51,582 bases of DNA from Candidatus Caldisaccharidevorator malaysiensis (lineage in GTDB: Bacteria; Armatimonadota; Fervidibacteria; Fervidibacterales; Fervidibacteraceae). The notes under the pieces are model-generated. The model saw nothing but the letters and a program-made list of their open reading frames with translations. It was not told the origin of the DNA and did not search any database. The position numbers and the translations under genes are program-made. Of this stretch, positions 17,591-25,839 are shown piece by piece. Where the stretch lies: NCBI GenBank assembly GCA_025057575.1, contig JANXBO010000016.1:1-51582 (forward strand). The letters are read 5' to 3'. Numbering within the stretch: position 1 is the stretch's first letter; each line of letters opens with the position of its first letter.

Positions 17591-18112
17591 ATGCGGGTCT
17601 TTTTGGGTCTGGGAACGAATCTGGGAGAGCGACTAAAAAACCTCAAAAAAGCCCTTACCAAACTGAGGGAAAGAGGGGTTATTGTCCAATCTGTGTCTTC
17701 GGTTTATGAAACCCAACCGATCGGCGCTTGTTCGCCCCAACCTTTGTTTCTCAACGCCGTTGTTGAGGTCTTCTGGTCTGGCGACCTTATTCAACTTCTT
17801 GAGGTAACGGAGGCGGTGGAAAAAGAGATGGGGCGGACGGAAAAAGGGTCCGGTGGTCCCCGGACGATTGACATAGACATTCTCTGGGCACAAGGGGTTC
17901 GTTATCAGTCGCTTCGGCTGATCGTGCCCCATCCGAGGCTTTGGCAAAGAGCCTTTGTGCTGGTTCCCCTTTCCGAATTGGTCAGCCACATTGACGGTCG
18001 AGAGGTAAGGGCTGTTGCCGACGCGCTGGTAGCAGATCAAGGCGTTAAAGTTTATGCCAAAGACTGGTGGTCAGGAGGCGATTCGGGGGGATCGTCCAGT
18101 GCCAGCGTATGA
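17591..18112 (+). CDS. folK: 2-amino-4-hydroxy-6-hydroxymethyldihydropteridine diphosphokinase
   Basis: FolK transfers pyrophosphate from ATP to 6-hydroxymethyl-dihydropterin. Motifs are FLGLGTNLGERLKNLKKA, SSVYETQPIG, QPLFLNAVVEV, EMGRTEKGSGGPRTIDIDIL (the DID metal ligands) and VPHPRLWQRAFVLVPL. It lies directly after folB. The C-terminus runs on into a serine- and glycine-rich tail that overlaps the 5' end of the pilC/gspF gene by 14 bases. No folP is seen in the window. Confidence 0.95.
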   Translation: MRVFLGLGTNLGERLKNLKKALTKLRERGVIVQSVSSVYETQPIGACSPQPLFLNAVVEVFWSGDLIQLLEVTEAVEKEMGRTEKGSGGPRTIDIDILWAQGVRYQSLRLIVPHPRLWQRAFVLVPLSELVSHIDGREVRAVADALVADQGVKVYAKDWWSGGDSGGSSSASV

Positions 18113-19304
18113 ATTTACCGCCCGAGATAGCAAAGGACGGCTCGTTCACGGCGAAGTCACGGCGGCGAATCCCCTGGAAGCCCATAAGCAACTAAGAGGG
18201 CAGGGTCTTTGGATTACGGAACTTAGGGAGAAAGTCGGGCAAAGGGTCCCCCTTGTGAGAAGACCGTCGCCTCAGGCTCTGGCTCTCTTCTTTCGTCATT
18301 TGCATTCCTCTCTTAGGGCAGGTTTGGGGCTGCCGGAAGCCGTCATTGCCTTTGCCGACAACCAACCGAATTCCCCCCTTGCCGTCGTCGCAAGGGAAGC
18401 CGGTTTGCGGATGAGTCAGGGTCTTTCCCTTTATGAAGCCTTCAAGCCTCAAGGTTTTCTCTTTCCGCCTTATGTCCTGCCGATGATCCGTGCGGGAGAA
18501 AAATCAGGACGCTTGGATGAGGTCTTTCGGCATTTGGCGGATCATTTTGATCGGGAACATCGCTTCCTTCAGACAATCCGGTCCCGAACTTTTTATCCCC
18601 GCCTCTTGGCGATCATCCTCGTTGCCCTTATCGTCACTGCCCAATTGGTTAGCCCTTTCCTTGCCAGGCTCCTCAACCCCCGAATGGACGAGTTTATCCT
18701 TGGGCATTATCGGTGGGCATTGGCTCCGGGCACGATTATTTTGGTCGTGATGGCTGCATTGGCAATCGGCTGGCTGGTCTGGACTTTTGTCCGAGACCGA
18801 CCAGCTCTGACATCCTTTGTGGAAACAATTCGCCTCAGCATTCCTTGGTTCGCCACTCTGCCCCGGCTGCTCTATGCCTCCCGTTTCGGTCGGGCGCTGG
18901 CGATGCTGTATGCAGCGGGTGTAGAACCGGGAGACAGTCTGCGACTGGCGGGTCAGGCTTCGGGGAGCCTTCGGATCAAAGACGCTACTGACCGGTTAGC
19001 CCCACGACTGGAGAAGGGTGAGTCGCTGTTATCGGTTGTTCGGCAGATCCCTTTAATGCCCCCGATGGTTCTTCACATCGTGTCCACAGCAGAAAAGACA
19101 GGGACCGTTGACGAAGGTCTCAACCGTGCTGCGGAGTATCTGGAATCGGAGGCAGAGGTGGCAATGAATGCGCAGGGCACCGTCATCGGACTTGGTGTCC
19201 TTTTGTTCATTTTAATTTTGGGTGCTGTCTATGTGGTCGGTTTCTGGGCTCGCTGGTATTTGGGATTGTTCGGTGCCGTTGAAGAGTTTATTAACCCTCC
19301 CTAA
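18099..19304 (+). CDS. Type II secretion system F / type IV pilus PilC inner-membrane platform protein
   Basis: The inner-membrane platform protein of type IV pili and type II secretion, which couples the cytoplasmic ATPase to pilin assembly. The 401 residues contain an N-terminal AYEFTARDSKGRLVHGEV domain typical of the family and two T2SSF domains (FFRHLHSSLRAGLGLPEA; YASRFGRALAMLYAAGVEPG) each followed by membrane helices. Three membrane segments lie near residues 165-190, 205-230 and 360-390. GTG at 18099 is preferred over an upstream in-frame start at 18054 because PilC proteins begin at PAYEF and a GGGGGG stretch lies 8 bases upstream. It is unlinked from an ATPase gene here and converges with the kinase-MurQ gene. 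Confidence 0.95.
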   Translation: MPAYEFTARDSKGRLVHGEVTAANPLEAHKQLRGQGLWITELREKVGQRVPLVRRPSPQALALFFRHLHSSLRAGLGLPEAVIAFADNQPNSPLAVVAREAGLRMSQGLSLYEAFKPQGFLFPPYVLPMIRAGEKSGRLDEVFRHLADHFDREHRFLQTIRSRTFYPRLLAIILVALIVTAQLVSPFLARLLNPRMDEFILGHYRWALAPGTIILVVMAALAIGWLVWTFVRDRPALTSFVETIRLSIPWFATLPRLLYASRFGRALAMLYAAGVEPGDSLRLAGQASGSLRIKDATDRLAPRLEKGESLLSVVRQIPLMPPMVLHIVSTAEKTGTVDEGLNRAAEYLESEAEVAMNAQGTVIGLGVLLFILILGAVYVVGFWARWYLGLFGAVEEFINPP

Positions 19305-21169
19305 CCGTCCGCTCCATCGTCAGGTTGGCAAGGTCCTCGGGACAATTGGTTCAGGGCACGGCGCACATCCCATTCGTTTTGGGAAAGGATCCGTTCGGCG
19401 TCATCCAAACTGATGCCCCCAATTAACGAAACGATTCTCTTCGCCCGTTCTCTCAATTTTCCGCACCAGGTTTTCAGTCCGACCATCAAATTGCTTTCCA
19501 CCCGACCCAATCGGATCATCGTTGCTGTGCTCAACATATTGAGGATCAGTTTAGTCGCCGTTCCCCCTTTCATCCGTGTAGAACCCGCCAGAACCTCAGG
19601 ACCGACCGCAGGGGCAATCACCAAATCGCACGACTGTGCCAAAGGAGACGACCGGTTGACCGTCAGCACCACGGTCCTTGCTCCTCTTCGGCGAGCCTCT
19701 TCAATGGCACCCAGAACGAAAGGTGTCCTACCGCTCATTGAAATGCCGATCACCAAATCCTTTCCGTCCAATCTCGCTTTTTGAATCTGCTTTCGTCCCT
19801 CTTCCTGATCGTCTTCCGCACCTTCCACTGACTTCCAAAGCGCCTCATAGCCTCCGGCCATTATCCCCTGAAACCATTGGGGCGGTGTGCCGAAGGTCGG
19901 AGGGCACTCGGCAGCATCCATCACTCCCAGACGACCGCTGGTCCCAGCACCCACATAGAACACTCTGCCCCCCGACAAAATAGCCGCCGTCGCCCAGCGG
20001 ACTGCCTGCGCTATGGCGGGTATCTCATCCCTGACAGCGGGAGCTACCTTCTGGTCCTCTTCATTAATCAGCAGAAGAATATCGTCCACAGACCGTCGGC
20101 TGATGTCAAGGGTTGCCCAATTCCTCTGCTCCGAGATTAGACGAGGCAAAACGGAGAGCAAAATTTCGTCGCTTTTTTGACTTGGACTCTCTATTGCCTT
20201 TCTTTTCTCTTCCAAACGCCTTAACCACTGAGGATCTACTTTCCAACCAGCAAACTTAGCTGCCACCAGACACGCCCCAAGATGAGGGGGCGCCATCGGA
20301 TCGGTCACTTCTACACCTTGTAATTGGAGGGTGGTGCAGAAGGTCTCTTTTGTTAGGGGGAAGTGTTCAAAAACCCCTCCGCTGTAGGAGACGGGAAGGC
20401 GAACGCCAGTCCTTGCCCTGGCGACAAAGGCACTTTCCGCCAGCCTCCTGCCTGCCTCCCTCAAAATCTCTGCTGCCACCTGATCCCCCTTCTCGGCAAA
20501 GGTCTGCACTTTTGTTGCCACCCAGGCTAATTCCTGACGGGAAATCTCGCCCAGACTCAGCAGCGTTACGACCTCTCGCAGGCAAGAGACCCCTAGGGCT
20601 AGAGGGAGGGCTTGCGCCAGTTGCGTTTTGCGCCCTCTACCATCCTGTCCTCTCACCGCCGCTCGCAGACCTTGAAGGGTGATCCAAGCAGCACTGCCCT
20701 CGTCACCAAGCCACTCTCCCATCCCATCCACCCGATACCGCCGACCCTGACAAAGCGCCAGGACGATGGCACCTGTTCCCGCAATCGTCAAGACCCCATC
20801 AGCACCCCCAAAGGCACCCTGATGGGCAACATACGAATCGTTATCCAGTTCAAAGGGAACGGGAATGACCGCCTGAAGGGACTTCTTGGCGGCCTTCCAA
20901 GACGGTGATTCAGGTTCGTCGACCCCTGACATCCCGACAAAAAGAAAGGCGATGCGCTCCCAGCGACTTTGGGCAATGGCAAGAGCGTCCCGACAAGCCG
21001 CAGCGACCGTCCGATAAGCAGCCTCTCCGGAAAGGAGAGGATTGGCTCCCGACAACGTTACTTCCGCCAGAAGACCCCCGTCTCTGCCAACAAGAGCCGC
21101 ACAGGTCTTTGTCGCACCAGCGTCTACGCCGATAACCTGGTCTTTCACCGCTGTTAATAACGGGAACAC
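19301..21169 (-). CDS. Fused BadF/BadG-type amino-sugar kinase and N-acetylmuramic acid 6-phosphate etherase
   Basis: Two enzymes in one 622-residue chain. Residues about 10-330 are a BadF/BadG/BcrA-type ATPase domain as in N-acetylglucosamine or MurNAc kinases: IGVDAGATKTCAALVG (phosphate 1 loop), VGMSGVDEPE, DNDSYVAHQGAFGG, LTIAGTGAIVLA and GDEGSAAWI. Residues about 335-600 are MurQ, a SIS-fold etherase: VFYVGAGTSGRLGVMDAAEC, GISMSGRTPFV and AGSTRMKGGTATKL. MurQ removes lactate from MurNAc-6-P to give GlcNAc-6-P, so the chain could phosphorylate and then process recycled cell-wall sugar. A short UBA-like tail (ISLDDAERILSQNEWDVRRAL) ends it. GTG at 21169 lies 7 bases after GGGAAAG. Confidence 0.93.
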   Translation of the reverse strand: MFPLLTAVKDQVIGVDAGATKTCAALVGRDGGLLAEVTLSGANPLLSGEAAYRTVAAACRDALAIAQSRWERIAFLFVGMSGVDEPESPSWKAAKKSLQAVIPVPFELDNDSYVAHQGAFGGADGVLTIAGTGAIVLALCQGRRYRVDGMGEWLGDEGSAAWITLQGLRAAVRGQDGRGRKTQLAQALPLALGVSCLREVVTLLSLGEISRQELAWVATKVQTFAEKGDQVAAEILREAGRRLAESAFVARARTGVRLPVSYSGGVFEHFPLTKETFCTTLQLQGVEVTDPMAPPHLGACLVAAKFAGWKVDPQWLRRLEEKRKAIESPSQKSDEILLSVLPRLISEQRNWATLDISRRSVDDILLLINEEDQKVAPAVRDEIPAIAQAVRWATAAILSGGRVFYVGAGTSGRLGVMDAAECPPTFGTPPQWFQGIMAGGYEALWKSVEGAEDDQEEGRKQIQKARLDGKDLVIGISMSGRTPFVLGAIEEARRRGARTVVLTVNRSSPLAQSCDLVIAPAVGPEVLAGSTRMKGGTATKLILNMLSTATMIRLGRVESNLMVGLKTWCGKLRERAKRIVSLIGGISLDDAERILSQNEWDVRRALNQLSRGPCQPDDGADG

Positions 21170-21204
21170 AAAAGTCTTTCCCTTCGTCCAATATTGTGAC
21201 TTAG

Positions 21205-21233
21205 TTGCTTTTGGTCAAAAGGAATGGCACAAT
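21205..21233 (+). promoter_or_regulatory. Possible sigma-70-type promoter for the pil operon
   Basis: TTGCTT, a 17-base spacer and CACAAT precede pilM. The same GGCAYAAT pattern occurs before other genes in the window (25812 and 41815). No experimental support can be read from sequence. Confidence 0.4.
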
Positions 21234-21273
21234 AACAATGCGCTTGACACGGGCGCGAGCGCGGTGAGAGAGA

Positions 21274-22593
21274 TTGGCAAAAAGCGTCCTGGGCGTTAAC
21301 TTAGGGAACTACAGTCTTAAACTCGTTGCCCTTTCCAGAAGTGGTCCGCGCCTATCGGTGCTGGGGCTTTACACGGCACCGACTCGGGAAGCCATCGTTT
21401 CTGGAGAAGTCATCCAGCCTGATGTAGTGGCGACAGAGATCCGCAATCTTCTTTCTCGGGCAAGGGGCATCGGTCGGGACTCCGTCCTTTCCATCGGCGG
21501 TCAGTCCGGTGTTGTGGTGCGGGTGACGGAATTGCCGTCAATGCCCCGAAAAGAATTGCTTCAGGCAATCCCTTACGAGATTGACCGGCAAATCCCGTTT
21601 CAAAGCGGCGAAGCGATCAAAGACTTTGTGCTCCTTAAGGAGCCTGAGGAAGTGCCTCAAGGAGGGCAGATTCCCGTCCTGTTCGCCGCTGCCCGATCGG
21701 ACTTGGTGGACGCTTATTTGGCTGCCGTCCGACAGGCCGGGCTGTCGCCCATCGCTGTGGAAGTGGAACCTTTGGCGGCGATTCGTGCTTATCTTGCTTT
21801 TAAAGGTTTTTACAGTGACGGCGAAGTGCCTTCCGACCAGGTCGCCATCCTTGTCAATATCGGTCACGAGGGGACGGAGATCTCCTTTGTGGAAGGCACC
21901 ACTCTCTTGCTGACTCGCACCGTGCCGGTCGGTGGACGACACTTTACCGAAGACATCCGAGACTATTTAGGACTGACGATGGAGGAGGCAGAGAGAGTCA
22001 AGATTGAGCAAGCCCGCGCCTGGTTCCCAGAAGAGGCGGCTCCAGCGGGTTCCTCAACAATGCCAACGGCCACTCAAGAACCGGAAGGTCACCTTCCCGC
22101 GGCGCCGATGGAGGAACGTCCCGCTCCTCCTTTAGAGTTCAGTTTTGATTTCACGATTCCGGGACCAGAGGAAACCGGTCCCGCAGTGCCCCCGGCGGCG
22201 CCACCGACACGACCTTTAGAGTTTGTTCCTTCAGAAGAGCCCTCTATTCCTTCCTATGAAGCGGCAGCGGCACGGTCTCCTGAGAGGGAATGCTATGAAG
22301 CCATTCTTTCTCGGCTGACGGAACTGGCGAACGAAATTCATCGGTCCGCCGAATATTTGATGAGCCAAAGGGGTTCTGTTAATCTGGAGGGAGTCTATCT
22401 TCTGGGCGGCGGGGCTCTGTTGACGGATCTGGATCGCTTTTTGGAACACCAATTGGGTGTTCCCGTCACTCTGTTGAATCCGTTCCTGCATATGGATACC
22501 AGCGCCGTGGAAGCACAATTCGGAAAGGAATACATCCAAAAAATGGCGCCCGTTTTTGCTATCGGTGTCGGTTTATCGTTATGGGTTCTTTAG
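21274..22593 (+). CDS. pilM: Type IV pilus assembly protein PilM
   Basis: PilM is the actin-like cytoplasmic ring protein of the type IV pilus alignment complex and binds the N-terminus of PilN. The 439 residues begin with the ATPase phosphate loop (LGVNLGNYSLKLVAL), followed by RVTELPSMPRKELLQAIPYEI, the second phosphate region (VNIGHEGTEISFVEG) and the adenosine loop (VYLLGGGALLTDLDRFL). Residues about 250-325 are a Pro, Ala and Glu-rich insertion, absent from most PilM proteins. The TTG start follows GGTGAGAGAG. It heads a pilM-N-O-P-secretin run. Confidence 0.94.
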   Translation: MAKSVLGVNLGNYSLKLVALSRSGPRLSVLGLYTAPTREAIVSGEVIQPDVVATEIRNLLSRARGIGRDSVLSIGGQSGVVVRVTELPSMPRKELLQAIPYEIDRQIPFQSGEAIKDFVLLKEPEEVPQGGQIPVLFAAARSDLVDAYLAAVRQAGLSPIAVEVEPLAAIRAYLAFKGFYSDGEVPSDQVAILVNIGHEGTEISFVEGTTLLLTRTVPVGGRHFTEDIRDYLGLTMEEAERVKIEQARAWFPEEAAPAGSSTMPTATQEPEGHLPAAPMEERPAPPLEFSFDFTIPGPEETGPAVPPAAPPTRPLEFVPSEEPSIPSYEAAAARSPERECYEAILSRLTELANEIHRSAEYLMSQRGSVNLEGVYLLGGGALLTDLDRFLEHQLGVPVTLLNPFLHMDTSAVEAQFGKEYIQKMAPVFAIGVGLSLWVL

Positions 22594-22607
22594 CGAGGTG
22601 AAGGACA

Positions 22608-23870
22608 ATGGCAAGCCGGAGGAAAGCCATCGGTCGCACGGTTCCGAAACTCAACCTGATCCCGCCCCACATTCGGGCGCTCCGTTATACAGGGATCGCC
22701 ATCGGAGGGACGGTTGTGCTCACTGCTCTTCTGATCGCACCAATGCTGATTTGGTGGCAGGCGAATGCCAGCGCCATTGGAGACCTTGACCGAGCCATTC
22801 AAGAGATGGACCCAAAGGTGAAAGAAGTCCAACAAATGGAGAGCAACGCCGGTAGCATCCGGAGCGGTGTGCAGGTGCTGGCAGACCGATTGTCTACGCT
22901 GGACGATCTCCACGCATCAGGGAAAACTTGGTCGGACGGATTGACCCGCATAACGGAGTGGATTCCGGAAGGCGTGCGGCTGACGAGTCTGCAATTGACA
23001 GGGGGGCAAACGCAGGCGACGGGAGTGTTATTGATTGGGTACACCACTTCGGTCCGGCGGTTAGCAAAGTTTTACGGTCATCTGACCTTGTGCCCCCATC
23101 TGACGGAAGTGGAACTTCAGGAGTGGGAATGGCGGGGAGTGCGGTATCCAGGTGCGCAACTGCCCCCGATCGTGCCCAAAGAACTGAAGCCGCCGACAGG
23201 TGAGACGGTTGGAGTCTTGCCGACACCGGGTGCCGGAGCACCAGGCGGGCAGATGCCCTCCGTTGGGGTAGGTCCTGCTGCCGGTCCAGGGGTGCCGCCA
23301 GCAGGGGGAGCGCCTGCTGGAGGGGCAGCGGGCGGACAAGCGCCGACGATGGCGCCCGGCGGGATGGCAGGACCTCCCGGAGGAGGACAGCAGGGCGGTG
23401 GTGGTTCTCCGACGATCCAGCCAGGTCAGCCGGCGATGCCGGGCGGTGGAGGAGCAGCGATGCCGATGATGCCGATGATGGGCGGTGCTGGTATGGGGGG
23501 ACCCGGTATGGGAATGGGGGGTCCTGGAGGGTTTGGTCAGCAGGTCGCCATCGTCCGAGACCCAGCAGCACCCCGCACCGCTGTCTATTTTGTCATCCGA
23601 GCCAACCTCAAGAATCCTCTGTCTGTTGGCGGCAAACTGGCGGCAGCAGCTGCACCAGCAGCCGGTGCAGGAGGCACCGGTATGCCGATGATGGGTGCCA
23701 TGCCCATGATGGGTGGCGGAATGCCAATGGGGGGTATGCCCGGGGCGGGAGGACCTCCAGGGGCTGCCACTGCGGGTGAATCAGGAGGTGCTGGTGTTGG
23801 TGGACCGGCATCGGGCGGCGAAGAGGGTAGCGGTCTCGGCGGGCGGCGAGCCGCGGAAGAAGAAAGTTAA
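22608..23870 (+). CDS. pilN: PilN-like protein with long Gly/Pro/Met-rich tail
   Basis: PilN is the bitopic inner-membrane protein that links PilM to PilO. The cytoplasmic KLNLIPPHIR motif matches the PilM-binding NLLP-type segment of the family. A membrane helix follows (GTVVLTALLIAPMLIWW), then a coiled coil and a ferredoxin-like PilN fold up to about residue 190 and again around 315-345. Between and after these are low-complexity stretches rich in Gly, Pro, Ala and Met (MPMMGAMPMMGG and similar), making up about half of the 420 residues. Normal PilN has about 180-200. Stop-to-start gaps to the neighbours are 14 and 12 bases. Confidence 0.88.
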   Translation: MASRRKAIGRTVPKLNLIPPHIRALRYTGIAIGGTVVLTALLIAPMLIWWQANASAIGDLDRAIQEMDPKVKEVQQMESNAGSIRSGVQVLADRLSTLDDLHASGKTWSDGLTRITEWIPEGVRLTSLQLTGGQTQATGVLLIGYTTSVRRLAKFYGHLTLCPHLTEVELQEWEWRGVRYPGAQLPPIVPKELKPPTGETVGVLPTPGAGAPGGQMPSVGVGPAAGPGVPPAGGAPAGGAAGGQAPTMAPGGMAGPPGGGQQGGGGSPTIQPGQPAMPGGGGAAMPMMPMMGGAGMGGPGMGMGGPGGFGQQVAIVRDPAAPRTAVYFVIRANLKNPLSVGGKLAAAAAPAAGAGGTGMPMMGAMPMMGGGMPMGGMPGAGGPPGAATAGESGGAGVGGPASGGEEGSGLGGRRAAEEES

Positions 23871-23882
23871 TTAGGAGGGCTT

Positions 23883-24842
23883 TTGATGAGAGGAACACCT
23901 TGGTGGGTCATTCCTCTGATTGGTCTGTTCATCGTTGCGGTCGCCGATGGTGCCCTCTACTTTTTGCTGATTCGTCGCCAGACGGAGGAGTTGGCGAGTA
24001 AGGCGAAAACCAAGCAGGAGTATGAAAACACCATTGCCCGACGCCAAGCCGTTGAGGAGGATTTGAAAAGAGCCAAGGAAGAAGCCGCTCAGGCGAGGAA
24101 ACGATGGGCGGCCATCGCAAAGGAATTGGTCCTTCTCAAGTATCCGGATCCTGCCAATCCCCAAGAGATCTGGGAAGTAGGTTTAAAGTTCCAGTATGAG
24201 GCGAGAGGACACTTTGAGCGGGACCTTCGCAAATATTTGGCAGAACTGGCGAATGAATGTGGTGTAGAACTTCGTTACGATCAGGTCCCCCGGTGGACAG
24301 GTGTAACCCTTCAATTACCTCCGGAGCCGAACACGGGTTATTTCTTGTGGGGGCAGATGGTCCTTCTTCTGGACGGACGGTACCGTGACATTCTCAATTT
24401 CTTATCCCGTCTCCCTCGCTTCACGAGACCGATTCTGGTGCACACACCGACCTTCAGTCTTCTGCAAAATGGCAGGCTCAGGGCAACAGTGCCGATTAGT
24501 ATCTATTCGCTTGTAGAGACAGCCGTGGAGCGAGCGGTTCTGGCGGGGAAACCACCGCCTACCGGAGCACTTCCCGGTGCAGCTGCCGGTGCCACGGGAA
24601 CGGCTGGTTTAGGGACCGGTGTGGGCGTGTCGGCTCCGATGATGCCGATGGGTGGCGGGGCGGGGGCACCAATGCCCGGTCCGATGATGCCGATGGGTGG
24701 CGGGGCGGGGGCACCAATGCCTGGTCCCATGATGCCGATGGGTGGCGGAGTAGGGGGACAGCCATCTATGCCTCCGACCGGTCAGGGTGGTGCGGCGGGC
24801 GGGCAAGCCCCCGGTGGTGGCATCACGGCAGGACCCGAATAA
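23883..24842 (+). CDS. pilO: PilO-like protein with Met/Gly/Pro repeat tail
   Basis: PilO pairs with PilN in the periplasm. The layout is typical: a membrane helix (VIPLIGLFIVAVADGALYFLL), a coiled coil (residues about 35-85) and a periplasmic ferredoxin-like domain (WGQMVLLLDGRYRDILNFLSRLPRF, VHTPTFSLLQNGRLRATVPIS). From about residue 220 the sequence becomes low complexity, including a 15-residue repeat PMMPMGGGAGAPMPG present twice and a partial third time. The AGGAGG-led ATG lies 12 bases after pilN. Confidence 0.9.
   Translation: MMRGTPWWVIPLIGLFIVAVADGALYFLLIRRQTEELASKAKTKQEYENTIARRQAVEEDLKRAKEEAAQARKRWAAIAKELVLLKYPDPANPQEIWEVGLKFQYEARGHFERDLRKYLAELANECGVELRYDQVPRWTGVTLQLPPEPNTGYFLWGQMVLLLDGRYRDILNFLSRLPRFTRPILVHTPTFSLLQNGRLRATVPISIYSLVETAVERAVLAGKPPPTGALPGAAAGATGTAGLGTGVGVSAPMMPMGGGAGAPMPGPMMPMGGGAGAPMPGPMMPMGGGVGGQPSMPPTGQGGAAGGQAPGGGITAGPE
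24636..24750 (+). repeat. 45-bp in-frame tandem repeat in pilO
   Basis: Two near-perfect 45-base units (24636-24680, 24681-24725) and a partial third encode the 15-residue motif PMMPMGGGAGAPMPG. Near identity at the DNA level suggests recent duplication by slippage or unequal exchange. Confidence 0.85.
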
Positions 24843-24855
24843 GGGGGGAACCATC

Positions 24856-25782
24856 TTGCAACAATGGCAACAGTTGTCCAGCCAACAAAAGGCTATCGCT
24901 GGGATCCTTGTAGGTGTGATCGTCATCTCCTTAACAGCAATGATCTATCTGTTCGTATCAAGGACCCGTCGTCCAACGCCGACAGCAGCGTTAGGCGTCG
25001 GTCAGCCCGGTCAGCAAGCCCAGGCGGAACCCATTGGCGGAGGACCAGGTCAGCCCGCTGTGGGGCAGCAGCCGACACTCGGGCAGCAGCCGACCACACC
25101 AGGGATGCCAACGCTTGGGGCGGGCACTGGTCCCACTTTGACCCTTGGTGCTCCCGCTCCGACACCGACTTTGGGGGTGCCCACTGCACCAGGAGCACCT
25201 GGGGCAACGATCCAACCGGAAGTCCCTGCCGTCAAGCCTCCAGAGCCGGGGAGAGACGATCCCTTTGAACCGATTGAGCAGGGTCCTTCTCCTGTCGAGC
25301 CTCCTGTCGTCGCCGAAGGCGGACCGTTACCCCCGATGCCGCCTCCCGCCGTCGCTTCTCAACCTACTGAAACTCAGTTCTCCGTCCTGATGGGTGGTCT
25401 TCCTCAGCCTACACCGCCTCCTGCCCGCTTAAGTGCTTTTCGGGTGGCTACTGGTCCCAGAAGGATGGAAGATCCCTTACTCAGGCTCGCCGGAACGATG
25501 CTCACCGCCGATCGGATTGCTGCCATCGTCCAGTTACCGGACGGTCGTCACCGAGTGGTGCGCCCGGGTAGCCAAATTACAGTCAACGACCAAGTCTTCA
25601 CCGTCACTCAGATCACGACGGATCGCGTAGTGTTGACCGGTCCCAGCGGTGAAGAACGGATCGCTACGAGGCGACCAGTCCAGCAAGTGCCCGGAGCAGT
25701 GGGTGTTGGACCAGGGTTTGCCGGTCCCGGCTTTATGGGTCCCAGCGCCGGCGCGGGACCGGGCGCTGTCGGCGGACTCTGA
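24856..25782 (+). CDS. PilP-like pilus assembly lipoprotein-type or membrane protein
   Basis: Position after pilO and the overall layout point to the PilP role of linking the PilN/O complex to the secretin. The protein has a membrane helix (AIAGILVGVIVISLTAMIYLF), a long Pro, Gly and Thr-rich linker (about residues 45-190) and a small C-terminal beta domain: LAGTMLTADRIAAIVQLPDG, VVRPGSQITVNDQVFTVTQI, DRVVLTGPSGEERIA. The last resembles the HR domain of PilP/GspC, which binds secretin N0. It ends in another glycine-rich tail. TTG at 24856 lies 7 bases after AGGGGGG, 13 bases past the pilO stop; an earlier in-frame start would overlap pilO. Confidence 0.82.
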   Translation: MQQWQQLSSQQKAIAGILVGVIVISLTAMIYLFVSRTRRPTPTAALGVGQPGQQAQAEPIGGGPGQPAVGQQPTLGQQPTTPGMPTLGAGTGPTLTLGAPAPTPTLGVPTAPGAPGATIQPEVPAVKPPEPGRDDPFEPIEQGPSPVEPPVVAEGGPLPPMPPPAVASQPTETQFSVLMGGLPQPTPPPARLSAFRVATGPRRMEDPLLRLAGTMLTADRIAAIVQLPDGRHRVVRPGSQITVNDQVFTVTQITTDRVVLTGPSGEERIATRRPVQQVPGAVGVGPGFAGPGFMGPSAGAGPGAVGGL

Positions 25783-25811
25783 CGGCTTTCGGTCGTTCTT
25801 TCGTGGTATGG

Positions 25812-25817
25812 CATAAT
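25812..25817 (+). promoter_or_regulatory. Possible -10 element before the STN protein/secretin pair
   Basis: CATAAT occurs in the 57-base gap before the glycine-rich STN gene, 17 bases ahead of AAAGGGGAG-type ribosome binding sequence. No convincing -35 is visible. It may give the secretin genes an extra internal promoter. Confidence 0.25.
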
Positions 25818-25839
25818 AAAGAAAGGGGAGTGCAAACAA

